64,000 nt of DNA from Marinomonas communis (GCF_004363305.1 NZ_SNZA01000005.1:186001-250000); one strand, 5' to 3'. Positions 37,223 to 47,940 are shown, counted from the stretch's first letter. Notes: generated from the sequence alone by a model not told the origin. Numbers and translations: made by a program.

Positions 37223-38458
37223 TTATTTTGTCTCGGTTTTTGCCTGTTGGTTTTTAAGGGTGATCCACTGAGACATATATTGAGTGCTTTTCATGGAGTG
37301 ATGGCGTACCAATTTGCCTAAGAAGAAATTCTCTCTCAAACGCTCTTTCAGTTGTTGCTGAATGTTTAAGCGAGACACCAGTTTGTTCATCCAATCATCT
37401 TTATCATAACGCTGTTTAATAATAGCGTGGCCATTCTGCTGCATGAGTTCAAAGCTTTGTTGGTCTTGATAGAGACTTACTGACGCATTAACAAATTCCT
37501 CTACGTCATCTGTCACGATACCATTCCACGGCATACTGCCATGCATAGCTTCAGCGCCAACAGATGTAGTGATGCTTGGTGTGCCGACTTGCATGGCTTC
37601 TGCTAGCTTGCCTTTTATACCTGCGCCAAAGCGAATTGGGCTAAGCATGATGCGCGCATCTTCGATGACTTCAAACGCATTTTCCGCCCAGCCTTTGACT
37701 AAAAAGCCTTCTTTTTCATTATGAAGTTGGGTTGCTTTTGGTGGCGGGTATGAGCCGTAAATATTGAGTTTGGCATCGGGTAAATGTTTGCGAATTTTTG
37801 GCCAGTACACTTGTTTTAACTGAAGCACGGCATCCCAATTTGGCGCGTGTCTAAAGTTACCAATAATGACGAAGTCTTTTCGATCAGCGAAAGGTTTTGC
37901 TGTTAATGACTGTGTATCCAGCATAAATGGCAGGTGCATAATATGCGTCTCAGGCACACTAAACTCACGCTTTAAAAGCTCCGCCTCATATTCTGATATC
38001 ATTAATGTAAGGTCGCTACGATAAATTGATGCAATCTCGCGAACGCCTAGATCGCTGTGCATATCCGATTGAACGAAAGGGCGACCTTGTTTAACCGCTG
38101 TGTGGCGTGCATCACGCAAGGAGTGTAAGTCTTCAGTGTTTAAAACACGTAGCGCGCTGGGGACATATTTCTCCACGCGCCAGCCGAACTGTTCTTCCAT
38201 CATAAAGCGATCAAACACCACCATATCGGGATTGTAAGCCGCGATATAGTCGTTAAAGTTGTCATGGTTAAGCTCAATGTTCGCTGAGCTAACGCCAAAC
38301 TGGGACAGGTCTTCCATATGTTCAGTGGTCTGTGCTGGTGACGCAAACTCTACTTTCCAATTTTGAGCGCGAAAGGTTTTGATGAGTTGCATCATACGGC
38401 TGCCCGCTGCGGAGGAATTTGGTTCAGGCCAAACATAGCCAATGATTAATGTTTTCAT
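37223..38458 (-). CDS. Glycosyltransferase, GT4-like
   Basis: The protein starts MKTLIIGYVWPEPNSSAAG, a typical GT-B N-terminal nucleotide-sugar fold. The C-terminal half has the FVIIGNFRHAPNWDAV strand-loop and the donor-binding segment ISPIRFGAGIKGKLAEAMQVGTP in the EX7E-like region, ending with RYDKDDWMNKL. At 411 residues it is a full-length cytosolic or membrane-associated enzyme. No polysaccharide cluster surrounds it, so acceptor and donor are unknown. Confidence 0.82.
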   Translation of the reverse strand: MKTLIIGYVWPEPNSSAAGSRMMQLIKTFRAQNWKVEFASPAQTTEHMEDLSQFGVSSANIELNHDNFNDYIAAYNPDMVVFDRFMMEEQFGWRVEKYVPSALRVLNTEDLHSLRDARHTAVKQGRPFVQSDMHSDLGVREIASIYRSDLTLMISEYEAELLKREFSVPETHIMHLPFMLDTQSLTAKPFADRKDFVIIGNFRHAPNWDAVLQLKQVYWPKIRKHLPDAKLNIYGSYPPPKATQLHNEKEGFLVKGWAENAFEVIEDARIMLSPIRFGAGIKGKLAEAMQVGTPSITTSVGAEAMHGSMPWNGIVTDDVEEFVNASVSLYQDQQSFELMQQNGHAIIKQRYDKDDWMNKLVSRLNIQQQLKERLRENFFLGKLVRHHSMKSTQYMSQWITLKNQQAKTETK

Positions 38459-38601
38459 AGAAGACGAGTGATTGATCTATAGGGAAATAAAGAAAAGGGA
38501 CAAGTATTGCTGGGTATTGTATCATGTGTGCCAACTTTGTGTTGCTGTGCGGTTAAAGGGTTCAGCAACATGCTATGGAAACATGACGTTGAGACTTAAA
38601 T

Positions 38602-39804
38602 ATGATCATTAAGCCGAAAATTCGTGGATTTATTTGTACGACAACTCACCCAACTGGTTGTGAGAAAAACGTTTTAGATCAGATTGCTAAAACGAAAGCT
38701 AACGGCGAAATTAAAAATGGCCCTAAGAAAGTATTGGTGATTGGTTCATCAAGCGGTTACGGCTTATCTTCTCGTATTGCTGCGGCATTTGGTTCTGGCG
38801 CTGCGACAATCGGTGTATTCTTCGAAAAACCTGCCACTGAGAAAAAGCCAGGTACTGCTGGTTGGTACAATGCTGCGGCATTCGACAAAGCGGCTCATGA
38901 AGCGGGTCTTTACGCGAAAAGCATTAATGGCGACGCATTCTCAAATGAAGCACGCGACAAAGTAATCGAGCTGATCAAAGAAGATCTTGGTGAGATCGAT
39001 CTAGTGGTTTACTCACTAGCGTCACCTGTTCGTAAAATGCCTGAGTCTGGCGAAGTAATTCGCTCAGTACTTAAGCCAATCGGCGAACCATACCGTTCTA
39101 CAGCGATTGATACCAACCGTGATGTGATCATCGACGCAGAAATCGAGCCAGCAACTGAAGAAGAAGTGGCGCAAACGGTTACTGTAATGGGTGGTGAAGA
39201 CTGGGAACTTTGGATGTCTGCGCTTTCTGAAGCTGGAGTTCTAGCTGAAGGTGCACGTACGGTTGCTTACTCTTACATTGGTTCTGACATCACTTGGCCA
39301 ATCTACTGGCACGGTGCCCTAGGTAAAGCAAAAGAAGATTTGGATCGCGCGTCTCAAGCAATTAATGCTGATCTTGCGAAGCAGGGCGGCGGTGCAAACG
39401 TAGCGGTACTTAAGTCTGTTGTAACACAGGCTTCTTCTGCGATCCCAGTAATGCCACTATACCTATCTATGGTATTTAAAGTGATGCGTGAGAAAGGTCT
39501 TCACGAAGGCTGTATGGATCAAATTTACCGTATGTTTGCTGAGCGCCTATACAACGACAACAACCCAGCTGAGTTGGTAGACGATAGTAATCGTCTGCGT
39601 CTAGATGACTGGGAGCTTCGCGAAGACGTGCAGCAGGCTTGCCGTGACCTTTGGCCACAAATCACAGACGAAAACCTATTTGCTGAAACAGATTACCAAC
39701 TTTATAAAGATGAGTTCTTGAAGTTGTTTGGTTTCGGTGTTGAAGGTGTGGATTATGAAGCTGAGGTTGATCCTCAAGTTGAGTTTGATGTAATTACACT
39801 TTAA
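38602..39804 (+). CDS. fabV: FabV, NADH-dependent trans-2-enoyl-ACP reductase
   Basis: FabV performs the last step of each fatty-acid elongation cycle and is naturally less sensitive to triclosan than FabI. The family start is [20 protein letters not shown], the nucleotide-binding loop is [20 protein letters not shown], and the catalytic Tyr-x8-Lys region is in [23 protein letters not shown]. The 400-residue length is standard. It is a single gene with a strong terminator at 39825-39857. Confidence 0.97.
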   Translation: MIIKPKIRGFICTTTHPTGCEKNVLDQIAKTKANGEIKNGPKKVLVIGSSSGYGLSSRIAAAFGSGAATIGVFFEKPATEKKPGTAGWYNAAAFDKAAHEAGLYAKSINGDAFSNEARDKVIELIKEDLGEIDLVVYSLASPVRKMPESGEVIRSVLKPIGEPYRSTAIDTNRDVIIDAEIEPATEEEVAQTVTVMGGEDWELWMSALSEAGVLAEGARTVAYSYIGSDITWPIYWHGALGKAKEDLDRASQAINADLAKQGGGANVAVLKSVVTQASSAIPVMPLYLSMVFKVMREKGLHEGCMDQIYRMFAERLYNDNNPAELVDDSNRLRLDDWELREDVQQACRDLWPQITDENLFAETDYQLYKDEFLKLFGFGVEGVDYEAEVDPQVEFDVITL

Positions 39805-39824
39805 GACATTCGTTAACATGACGA

Positions 39825-39857
39825 TAAAAAAAGGAGACCAATGGTCTCCTTTTTTTT
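39825..39857 (+). terminator. Terminator after fabV
   Basis: AGGAGACCA and TGGTCTCCT form a perfect 9-bp stem bordered by an A-run and eight T. Confidence 0.93.
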
Positions 39858-39904
39858 GGTTTGGGTTTCTTCTATAGTGAGGGAACTGATTTTGGAGTGG
39901 TGCA

Positions 39905-40501
39905 ATGTTCTCTGTAAGATATTCTTGGCTGGCGTTTTCATTGATTCATGTGAGTGGATCTTGGGCGCAGACAATTTATACCCAGCCTGTAGAGGTAATG
40001 TATGGGAACCAAGTGTACCGCGGTGAGCACCAAGTGGTGGTAAACTCTCCAGAAGCTGTCACCATTATCCCAGCTGAACAGCCTAAAAATATCAATTTGC
40101 CAAACATGGTTGTCTCGGCCAATCCCAACAAACTTTCTTATCTAGAAGAGTCTGCTATCGCCAAGCGTGAGCAGGAGATTTACCGTGAGGTAAATCGCCG
40201 TACAGAAGAGTCCCCTTTCACTGTATTGTTTACAGGACACATTCCTGAAGAAATTCAAAAGAAGCGTCTAAGTATGATGCCTGAGATCGGTATCTTTGGT
40301 GATCAGAAAGAAAAGCTTGAGCGGGATCAAGCTGAGCTAAATGGCGAGTCGACTGTCGCACCAGATGAAGGGGAGTTTAGTCAAGTAACGCCTGGGAATC
40401 TGGTGCAGCCACCGGTCGAGCCTGCTGAAGTGCCTGAGCAAAGGCAGGATCAAGCTGAGTTAACGAATGAGCAGAAGTTAGAGCAGCTGATTGGTGGTTA
40501 G
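39905..40501 (+). CDS. Unknown exported protein
   Basis: A signal peptide (residues 1-21, MFSVRYSWLAFSLIHVSG then SWAQ) is followed by a ~175-residue hydrophilic protein. I recognise no family. The first part is beta-prone (VEVMYGNQVYRGEHQVVV), the middle includes REQEIYREVNRRTEESPFTVLFTGH, and the end is acidic, proline- and glutamine-rich (VQPPVEPAEVPEQRQDQAE), probably disordered. A GGAG ribosome binding site lies seven bases before the ATG. It converges with the M16 protease gene, only 14 bases away, and has its own promoter region after the fabV terminator. Confidence 0.75.
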   Translation: MFSVRYSWLAFSLIHVSGSWAQTIYTQPVEVMYGNQVYRGEHQVVVNSPEAVTIIPAEQPKNINLPNMVVSANPNKLSYLEESAIAKREQEIYREVNRRTEESPFTVLFTGHIPEEIQKKRLSMMPEIGIFGDQKEKLERDQAELNGESTVAPDEGEFSQVTPGNLVQPPVEPAEVPEQRQDQAELTNEQKLEQLIGG

Positions 40502-40515
40502 AAGAGCCATTACCA

Positions 40516-43374
40516 CTAATTTATAGTGATTGGCTTCCACCCACTTGTATCGTCCCATTGATTAGTGATCAGTAGGCGAGCGGCTTGGTTATTCTCAACT
40601 TTAACGCGCATGTAGGCCAAGAATTCCTCTTTTTTCATGGATTGTAAGGCATCAATCCAGTGTTGTCGGTCAGCAAAGTTTTGTTCTGGCTCGACAATGT
40701 GTGGCCATTCTTCAAGGGCTTGCTCTTTTAGATTGGTTGGTTGCTTTTGGTAGGCGGCAAGTACTGCTTGTCGAGCCTGCTCAAATGCCGTATCAGAAAT
40801 GTCCTTATCACCCCATTTTCGTTCATCAATGAAGCGTTCGATTTCTTCTACTAGCACCTTGGTTGAAGTGTTGGGAGACTGGATCAGAAAACCTAAAGCA
40901 GGTGTTTTTTCAATGGTCTGATTGGTCACCGCGACGATGTAGCCGTACTGCTTCTCGGTGCGAAACTCGTTATAAAACTGTGCGCCCAGAAGTTGCGCGA
41001 GTATTCGAATGTAGCAGCGCTCTAAATAGGTGGCATTATTGTTGTCGGTGGCAATGAGGCTATATAGCACAACGCTGTCTGCGCTGCGGGTATTGAACTG
41101 GTATAAATAGTGCTGTTGCGCCTCAAAACTCTTCAGTTCAACATGGCGGTATGGGTGATCGTAGAGGCAGCTTTTGACAACCGACATTATGCGCTGTGAC
41201 AAGTGTGTGGCAGCCTTTTCTTTAAAATTCCCCGTCATGTACCCAGCAAACTCAAAATGCTGCGAGTGTTGTTGGATAAACTGATTGATGTCCTCGATAG
41301 TGATTTGTGTAACCAGCTCTCGTAGTTCGCGTGTGGGAGCATTGCCTTGAATGGCGACTTGGCTAAAGTAATGTCTTGCTAGAGCGTAGGGTGGCTGACT
41401 CTCAAGGTTGTTTAGGCCTTTTAGGATGTCTTGTTTGGCGATGGCTAAGCGCTCAGATGAAGCTCTGAAATCAAGAAGCATCTCAACCAAAGAGTAAAAG
41501 AAGTCATCTTGTTTGTCGTTGTAGCCACTGGTTCGCAAGGTTAGACCGTTTCCGTGGGCATACAGTTGGTATCCCAATCCAGCCATGTAGGGTTGATAAG
41601 TGCTTTCGCTGGCTGCATCGTTAAACAGTTTTGCCCAAAGTTGTAACAATAAGCGGTCTTTGGTTGTTGGGTTTTCCAGAAAACCAAAATAACCAAAAAT
41701 CATGCCGGTGGGCTTATTGTATTTGCTGTTTTGTTTGTGCCAAAAGTGGAAGCCAGGATCTGATGTAATGGGTCTAGCATCGGCCTGTTGAGACTGGCTG
41801 AGTACCTCAAGGTTTTCTGGCATAAATGGATTTGCTTCGGGTAAACCGAAAGAGCTTGATAGCTGGCTATTCTTTAATAGCGTTTTTACTTGAAAAGCGA
41901 TGGTGCCGTTGGCGTAATGACCATTGTAAAGAGGTTCTATTTCCCAGCTAGGCGTCTTTGCCATCCAGTTCTCAGGGAACTGGCTAGGGTTGAGCCACTG
42001 AATGGTTAGGTTGTCTTGTGTTAGTTGCTTGAGTAAGTGCTTGATATCGCTCTCGTCAGCATGTTGAGTAATGTGGAAACTAGAGAGCAAATCATGGGCG
42101 CCAGCATCCAGGGCTCTACTGGACAGTATCTGCGATAGCTTCATTGGCTGGAGGTAGTCGTGGAAGTCGTAGTTGAGCGTACTTAGAGTTTTTGTTTCAG
42201 TTAGGTACTGTTGCGAGATGGGGGCAGATTTTAGGTTATTAATCGTTATGAATAGACGTTCTAGCACCTTCTCGCGCTGTGTAATGCCTTCATCGGTTAG
42301 TTTGATGGTGACGGTAAATAGGGCGTTTTTACCATCATCTTGATTTATACCTGCATGCAGCGCCTGAGCCCAATGATTCTGTTTGAGGTCGGCAAATAAG
42401 GAGTTTCTCGACTCATCGCCTAATACATAAGATAGATAGCGAGCTGGTTGCGAAGCGTGATTGTGGGTTTGGCTTGGTATTTGAAAAGAAAACTTAACCA
42501 CGTTCTTTTCTGTGTTGGTCTTAAAGAACTGAATATTGCCTTGCTCTGTGCTTTTAAATTGCTCAGGTAGTGTTTTTTTAGGTTGGCTAGTATTTGGTTT
42601 AATGTCCCCAAAATAAGTGCGTGCGTAGGTTGCCAGTATCTCGATTGGTTGGTTGGCTGTCAGCGTCAGCATCATGTTATCTGGCGTGTAGTAGCCATGG
42701 TAAAGCTCCAATAGCTTGGCGCGAAGCTGATCTGCTTTTATGTTGGCTAACGTTTCTTTGTTCCCAACGGTAAATCGACTGCCAGGATGTTGTGGGTTTA
42801 GAAGCGTCTTGAAAGCTTGGTTGCTGCGTCTTTGCTCGTCGTCTAATTTTGCCCGGTATTCTGAATCCACAGCATTGATCTCTCTCTCAATATACTGAGG
42901 ATCGAGAGTGGGGGTGATAAAAAATTGCGCGAATCGATCCAGGGCTTCAGGGTACGCGTCTGGTAAGACATCAAAGTAGTAATTGGTGACTTGGCTGCTG
43001 GTATAGGCGTTGTGGGTTCCGCCGTGCTGCCTAATAAAAGCTTGGTAAGCGTCAGCTTCAGGATATTTCTCGGTTCCAAGGAAAAGCATGTGTTCCAGTA
43101 AGTGCGCTAAGCCTAAGTGCTCGTCAGGATCCTGATAGCTGCCGACTTTGATGGCCAGTGCGGCAGCAGGCCTCTCTGCATTTGGGTCGTTAACTAAAAT
43201 GGCGGTGAGTCCATTTTCTAGTGTGATGTAAGCGTAGGTGTGTTGGTCAGACTGACCTTTTCCTGGGATTGTTTGCATAGTGGAAGCGAGCGTGTTGAAG
43301 CTAAAGAAAATGGCGCTTACTAAGAGGACTGTAAGCTGTAATGATGCGCGTGTGAATAGAGTGATTTTCAGCAT
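40516..43374 (-). CDS. M16 family (pitrilysin/insulinase-like) metalloprotease
   Basis: A signal peptide (about residues 1-30, ending NTLAS) indicates a periplasmic enzyme. The inverted zinc motif HLLEHMLFLGTEKYPE (about 88-103) supplies His-x-x-Glu-His, with the distal glutamate in the following NAVDSEYRAK segment. At 952 residues it has the four-domain architecture of protease III (Ptr). It degrades small peptides and unfolded fragments. The start codon sits inside a perfect 11-bp hairpin and no Shine-Dalgarno sequence is visible. It lies downstream of ubiG-yciK on the same strand. Confidence 0.93.
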   Translation of the reverse strand: MLKITLFTRASLQLTVLLVSAIFFSFNTLASTMQTIPGKGQSDQHTYAYITLENGLTAILVNDPNAERPAAALAIKVGSYQDPDEHLGLAHLLEHMLFLGTEKYPEADAYQAFIRQHGGTHNAYTSSQVTNYYFDVLPDAYPEALDRFAQFFITPTLDPQYIEREINAVDSEYRAKLDDEQRRSNQAFKTLLNPQHPGSRFTVGNKETLANIKADQLRAKLLELYHGYYTPDNMMLTLTANQPIEILATYARTYFGDIKPNTSQPKKTLPEQFKSTEQGNIQFFKTNTEKNVVKFSFQIPSQTHNHASQPARYLSYVLGDESRNSLFADLKQNHWAQALHAGINQDDGKNALFTVTIKLTDEGITQREKVLERLFITINNLKSAPISQQYLTETKTLSTLNYDFHDYLQPMKLSQILSSRALDAGAHDLLSSFHITQHADESDIKHLLKQLTQDNLTIQWLNPSQFPENWMAKTPSWEIEPLYNGHYANGTIAFQVKTLLKNSQLSSSFGLPEANPFMPENLEVLSQSQQADARPITSDPGFHFWHKQNSKYNKPTGMIFGYFGFLENPTTKDRLLLQLWAKLFNDAASESTYQPYMAGLGYQLYAHGNGLTLRTSGYNDKQDDFFYSLVEMLLDFRASSERLAIAKQDILKGLNNLESQPPYALARHYFSQVAIQGNAPTRELRELVTQITIEDINQFIQQHSQHFEFAGYMTGNFKEKAATHLSQRIMSVVKSCLYDHPYRHVELKSFEAQQHYLYQFNTRSADSVVLYSLIATDNNNATYLERCYIRILAQLLGAQFYNEFRTEKQYGYIVAVTNQTIEKTPALGFLIQSPNTSTKVLVEEIERFIDERKWGDKDISDTAFEQARQAVLAAYQKQPTNLKEQALEEWPHIVEPEQNFADRQHWIDALQSMKKEEFLAYMRVKVENNQAARLLITNQWDDTSGWKPITIN

Positions 43375-43400
43375 GAGAACAGGTTAGCGTGTTCTCATGC
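43371..43400 (-). promoter_or_regulatory. Hairpin overlapping the M16 protease start codon
   Basis: GCATGAGAACA (43371-43381) and TGTTCTCATGC (43390-43400) form a perfect 11-bp stem with an 8-base loop. The protease ATG (43374-43372 on the minus strand) is inside one arm. No T-run follows, which argues against a terminator for yciK. Confidence 0.6.
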
Positions 43401-43420
43401 TGCAGTGCAAGATGGCTAGG

Positions 43421-44170
43421 TTATTTAGGTTGGGCATCAAGTGATTGGCCGTTAATATCTGCACTGTCGTTGCCCATTAAATAAAGATAGAGGGGCATAA
43501 TGTCCAGAGGGGTTTTTAATGTGTTTGGGTCTTCCGCAGGGTAAGCGTGTGCTCGCATGTTAGTGCGGGTGCCGCCTGGGTTGATAGCGTTGACGCGGAT
43601 GTTGGATATGTTTTCAAGCTCATCTGCTAGCAATTGCATCATGGCTTCCGTGGCGAATTTTGACACGGCGTATGCGCCCCAGTAAGCCTTCGCTTTTCGG
43701 CCAACACTCGAGGTTGTAAAGATAATGGAAGCCTTAGGTGCTTTCTGTAGTAAGGGTATCAAGGCTTGGTTTAATAGAAATGCTGCCGTGACGTTGACGC
43801 GCATGACCTGTTCAAAAGTGCTTGGTTCGAAATTTGCCAGCGGCGTTCGATCCCCAAGAATGCTGGCATTATGAAGGATGCCGTCTAAGCGCCCGAATTC
43901 AGTTTCAATGGTGTTGGCAAGCTCGATGTAATCATGCTCGGCTGCAGTATCCAAATTAAGTGGCACTATGGCTGCTTGCGGGTAGCCAAGACTTTCAATT
44001 TGATCGTAAACGGCTTCCAGTTTTTTAGTGGTGCGTCCAAGTAAAATCACGGTAGCACCGCAAGCAGCATAACTCAGTGCCGCCTGCTTGCCTATGCCGT
44101 CTCCGGCTCCAGTGACTAGGATAACTTTTTCTTTCAGTAAATCATTCGGCGCTTGATAGTCCAGCATCAT
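43421..44170 (-). CDS. yciK: YciK family short-chain oxidoreductase
   Basis: YciK is an SDR with the NAD(P)-binding motif VTGAGDGIGKQAA near residue 19 and the catalytic Tyr-x3-Lys in GAYAVSKFATEAM near 163, plus NAG-equivalent LHNASILGD. The 249-residue length is standard. The natural substrate is not known. It follows ubiG after seven bases; in Pseudomonas the phosphatase gene mupP lies between the two, but there is no room for it here. Confidence 0.92.
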   Translation of the reverse strand: MMLDYQAPNDLLKEKVILVTGAGDGIGKQAALSYAACGATVILLGRTTKKLEAVYDQIESLGYPQAAIVPLNLDTAAEHDYIELANTIETEFGRLDGILHNASILGDRTPLANFEPSTFEQVMRVNVTAAFLLNQALIPLLQKAPKASIIFTTSSVGRKAKAYWGAYAVSKFATEAMMQLLADELENISNIRVNAINPGGTRTNMRAHAYPAEDPNTLKTPLDIMPLYLYLMGNDSADINGQSLDAQPK

Positions 44171-44177
44171 AGGCCTC

Positions 44178-44906
44178 CTAGTTTTGCGTGGGCTTTTGCG
44201 TATGCATTAGGTAATTTACAGATACATCGCGTTCATTCAATTTATATACTTTCGTTAATGGATTATAGGTCATGCCAGTCATGTGAGTGACATCTAACCC
44301 AGCTTGGCGTGCAAAATTGCTCAGTTCAGCAGGTTGAATGAATTTTGCGTAATCATGAGTGCCTTTAGGTAGCATTCTTAGCACATATTCCGCACCAACA
44401 ATGGCAAATAGATAGGCTTTCGGGTTGCGGTTAATGGTTGAGAAAAAGACGTGACCGCCAGGTTTGCAAAGTTTCATGCACGCGCGAATAACAGATGCAG
44501 GATCTGGGACGTGCTCTAGCATTTCAAGGCAAGTGACCACATCGTATTGCTCTGCTTCGCGCTCAGCAATTTCTTCCGCGGTAATGCGTTCATAATCAAT
44601 GTTTAGGCCACTTTCTTCCTTGTGAAGGTTAGCAACAGCAAGGGGTGCTTCACCCATATCGATGCCTTTTACATCTGCGCCCATTTGAGCAAGCGCTTCT
44701 GACAGGATGCCGCCACCACAGCCTACATCAATGGCTTTTTTTCCGTGTAGTGATGCGCGTTCATTGATGTAGTTGGCGCGTAGGGGGTTGATGTCGTGTA
44801 GAGGTTTGAACTCACTGTTTTTGTCCCACCAGCGACTTGCAAGCGCTTCAAACTTTGCGACTTCGTCTAAATCTACGTTGGTGCTGTTGGTTTGGTTAGA
44901 GGTCAT
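44178..44906 (-). CDS. ubiG: UbiG, ubiquinone biosynthesis O-methyltransferase
   Basis: UbiG catalyses both O-methylations of ubiquinone biosynthesis with S-adenosylmethionine. The family start [27 protein letters not shown] segment is present, the SAM-binding motif is [18 protein letters not shown] near residues 60-77, and [11 protein letters not shown] follows. The 242-residue length is normal. AGGATTAAGAG precedes the ATG. It is divergent from gyrA, as in Pseudomonas-like genomes, and heads the ubiG-yciK pair. Confidence 0.96.
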   Translation of the reverse strand: MTSNQTNSTNVDLDEVAKFEALASRWWDKNSEFKPLHDINPLRANYINERASLHGKKAIDVGCGGGILSEALAQMGADVKGIDMGEAPLAVANLHKEESGLNIDYERITAEEIAEREAEQYDVVTCLEMLEHVPDPASVIRACMKLCKPGGHVFFSTINRNPKAYLFAIVGAEYVLRMLPKGTHDYAKFIQPAELSNFARQAGLDVTHMTGMTYNPLTKVYKLNERDVSVNYLMHTQKPTQN

Positions 44907-45246
44907 CTCTTAATCCTATTCTGTTAGGGCTACTGCAGTAACGTGTGGTTACTTCCTAGTATTCGTGCGAGTGTTGTTCTTTGGATCAACGCATTATAGC
45001 GATTATGTTCATGGCAACAAACTTTGCGTGCCCAAAGTTTGATGTGAAGGAACTTTTTTTCGATGATTTTTATGTGGCGGCTTTGGCTATGATTATGGTG
45101 AGCTCATAGTTCATTGATCGTTAAATAAAACCTCTATTGATGATGGGTGTTCACGAAATGCTTGTGGTATAATGCCGCGCTTACAAAAAGATGGCCGGAG
45201 CGGTCGTATTGTTATCTCGCTCCAAACATAAGGAACGGTAGTATCT
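44907..45246. other. Intergenic region between divergent ubiG and gyrA
   Basis: This 340-base stretch has no convincing reading frame or RNA gene. It holds the ubiG promoter region on the left and a likely extended -10 gyrA promoter (TGGTATAAT, 45165-45173) on the right, leaving a leader of about 70 bases. Confidence 0.65.
45165..45173 (+). promoter_or_regulatory. Extended -10 promoter element of gyrA
   Basis: TGGTATAAT combines a TGn extension with a consensus -10 hexamer at 45168-45173. No good -35 is seen at 16-18 bp spacing, as is common for extended -10 promoters. Confidence 0.6.
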
Positions 45247-47934
45247 ATGGGTGAATTAGCCAAAGAAATTATTCCCGTCAGTATCGAAGATGAGCTGAAA
45301 GGTTCTTATCTTGATTACGCGATGAGTGTAATCGTTGGGCGTGCATTGCCTGATGTTCGAGATGGTTTGAAACCAGTTCACCGTCGTGTTTTATACGCGA
45401 TGAATGAGCTTAAGAACGATTGGAATAAGCCCTACAAAAAATCGGCGCGTATCGTCGGTGATGTGATCGGTAAATATCACCCTCATGGTGATTCAGCTGT
45501 GTATGAAACCATCGTTCGTATGGCACAGCCATTTTCAATGCGCTATATGCTGGTTGATGGCCAAGGTAACTTTGGTTCGGTAGACGGTGACAGTGCAGCA
45601 GCAATGCGTTACACCGAGATCCGTATGGCGCGTATGTCGCACCATATGCTGATGGATCTGGAAAAAGAGACGGTTGATTTTGTACCAAACTATGATGGTA
45701 CAGAGTTTATGCCGGATGTGTTGCCGACTCGTATCCCAGGCTTGCTGGTGAACGGCTCTGCGGGTATTGCCGTAGGTATGGCAACCAATATTCCTCCGCA
45801 TAACCTAGGTGAAGTCATCGATGGCTGCTTAAACGTTATCGATAATCCAGAAGTCACCATCGATGAATTGATGGAGCATATTCCTGGCCCAGACTTCCCA
45901 ACAGGTGCCTTTATTAATGGTCGTGCAGGCATTGTTGAAGCCTACAAGACTGGTCGTGGCCGCATTTACATGCGTGCTCGCCACCATGTGGAAGACATGG
46001 AAAAAGGTAATCGCCAAGCGATCGTCTTCACAGAGATTCCTTACCAGCTAAACAAAGCAAAAGTGATTGAAAAGATCGCTGAGCTGGTTAAAGAAAAGAA
46101 AATAGAAGGTATTAGCGAACTACGTGACGAATCTGATAAAGAGGGTATGCGTATCGTAATTGAGCTGCGTCGTGGTGAAAACCCAGACGTGGTTGTAAAC
46201 AATATCTTCGCACAAACACAGTTGCAGTCCGTGTTTGGTATCAACATGGTTGCTCTAGTGGATGGTCGCCCAGAGCTATTGAACTTGAAACAAGTTCTTG
46301 AGTGCTTTGTTAAGCACCGCCGTGAAGTGGTGACTCGCCGTACTATCTTTGAATTGCGTAAAGCGCGTGAGCGCGGGCATGTTCTGGAAGGTTTGGCTGT
46401 AGCGCTTGCTAATATCGATCGTGTGATCGAATTGATCCGTCAATCGCCTACGTCTGCAGAAGCAAAAGAAAAGCTGATCTCAGAAACGTGGGAGCCTGGC
46501 AATGTCATGGCGATGCTTGAGCGTGCTGGTGCAGATGCATGTCGCCCAGATGATTTGGATGCCGCTTATGGTTTCAATGATGGTGTATACCGTTTGTCTC
46601 CAGAGCAGGCGCAAGCGATTCTTGATCTTCGCTTACACCGTCTAACGGGTCTTGAGCATGAAAAACTGCTTGGAGAGTACAAGTCTTTGATCGACTTGAT
46701 CGCTGAGTTGTTGGAAATCCTTGGCAACCCTGATCGCCTAATGGAAGTGATTCGTGAAGAGCTGGAAGACGCTCGCGATCAATTTGGCGATGCGCGTCGT
46801 ACAGAGATCCTGACATCCAAGCAAGATCTCACCATTGCTGACTTGATTGATGAAGCGCCAATGGTTGTGACGATTTCTGATACTGGTTATGCGAAAACAC
46901 AACCGCTAGAAGAATACAAAGCTCAACGCCGTGGTGGCCGTGGTAAATCTGCATCGGGTATGAAGGATGAAGATCATATCAGTCACCTGTTGGTGACCAG
47001 CAGTCACGACACGGTCATGCTGTTCAGTAACTTCGGTAAAGTGTACTGGTTGCGTGTGTTTGAGATTCCTGTCGGTAGTCGTGCATCAAAAGGTCGTCCA
47101 ATTGTTAACTTGCTGCCATTAGCGGAAGGTGAGCATATTTCGGCACTGTTGCCTTTGACTGCACCGGAGAAAACCGATGCGGACAGTGATGTTGATACAG
47201 AAGTAGACGAAGCGGAAGACGTTGCAGCAAGTAGCTACATCTTTATGGCGACTGCTAATGGTACTGTTAAGAAGACGGCGATGGAGCATTTCGCTCGTCC
47301 ACGTTCAAGTGGTTTGATCGCGCTGAAGCTAGATGAAACAGATGCATTGGTAGGTGTTGCACAAACATCTGGCAATGATGACATTATGTTGGTTTCAAGC
47401 TCAGGCAAGACTATCCGCTTTAAAGAAACTGATGTGCGCCCAATGGGCCGTACAGCTGCCGGTGTTCGCGGTATCAAGTTGGCTGAAGAGGCGAAAGTGG
47501 TTTCTTTGATCGTGCCAAGTGCTGAGCAGGAAACAGCTGTACTGATGGCCTGCGAGAATGGCTACGGTAAGCGTACTATGATCAGTGAATTCCCTGTTTA
47601 CGGTCGTGGTGGTCAAGGTGTCATTGGTATTCAAGTGTCCGAGCGTAACGGCCCAGTAGTGGGAGCAACGCAGGTTGAAGATACGGATGAAGTCATCTTG
47701 ATTACGGACATGGGAACCTTGGTTCGTACCCGTGTTTCAGAAATTTCATGTCAGGGACGTAACACACAAGGCGTTACGCTTATTCGACTATCGAATGAAG
47801 AGCGTTTAGTGGGTGTGGAGCGTGTCGTAGAGGATGACGATGCAGAAGCTGAAGCCGAGTTGGTGGATGCTGATGTTGAAACAACCGATACAGCAGACGA
47901 ACTTCAGAGTAATCCCCCAAGCTCTGAAGAGTAA
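45247..47934 (+). CDS. gyrA: DNA gyrase subunit A
   Basis: GyrA is the DNA-cleaving subunit of gyrase, which introduces negative supercoils. The catalytic Tyr122 is in [10 protein letters not shown]. Quinolone-region residues at E. coli numbering are Ser83 and Glu87 ([13 protein letters not shown]), where E. coli has Asp87. The GyrA-box [12 protein letters not shown] near residue 560 marks the DNA-wrapping C-terminal domain, and the C-terminus is acidic, as usual. The 895-residue length is close to E. coli's 875. It ends at a hairpin terminator and is followed by serC. Confidence 0.98.
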   Translation: MGELAKEIIPVSIEDELKGSYLDYAMSVIVGRALPDVRDGLKPVHRRVLYAMNELKNDWNKPYKKSARIVGDVIGKYHPHGDSAVYETIVRMAQPFSMRYMLVDGQGNFGSVDGDSAAAMRYTEIRMARMSHHMLMDLEKETVDFVPNYDGTEFMPDVLPTRIPGLLVNGSAGIAVGMATNIPPHNLGEVIDGCLNVIDNPEVTIDELMEHIPGPDFPTGAFINGRAGIVEAYKTGRGRIYMRARHHVEDMEKGNRQAIVFTEIPYQLNKAKVIEKIAELVKEKKIEGISELRDESDKEGMRIVIELRRGENPDVVVNNIFAQTQLQSVFGINMVALVDGRPELLNLKQVLECFVKHRREVVTRRTIFELRKARERGHVLEGLAVALANIDRVIELIRQSPTSAEAKEKLISETWEPGNVMAMLERAGADACRPDDLDAAYGFNDGVYRLSPEQAQAILDLRLHRLTGLEHEKLLGEYKSLIDLIAELLEILGNPDRLMEVIREELEDARDQFGDARRTEILTSKQDLTIADLIDEAPMVVTISDTGYAKTQPLEEYKAQRRGGRGKSASGMKDEDHISHLLVTSSHDTVMLFSNFGKVYWLRVFEIPVGSRASKGRPIVNLLPLAEGEHISALLPLTAPEKTDADSDVDTEVDEAEDVAASSYIFMATANGTVKKTAMEHFARPRSSGLIALKLDETDALVGVAQTSGNDDIMLVSSSGKTIRFKETDVRPMGRTAAGVRGIKLAEEAKVVSLIVPSAEQETAVLMACENGYGKRTMISEFPVYGRGGQGVIGIQVSERNGPVVGATQVEDTDEVILITDMGTLVRTRVSEISCQGRNTQGVTLIRLSNEERLVGVERVVEDDDAEAEAELVDADVETTDTADELQSNPPSSEE

Positions 47935-47940
47935 AGTTCT

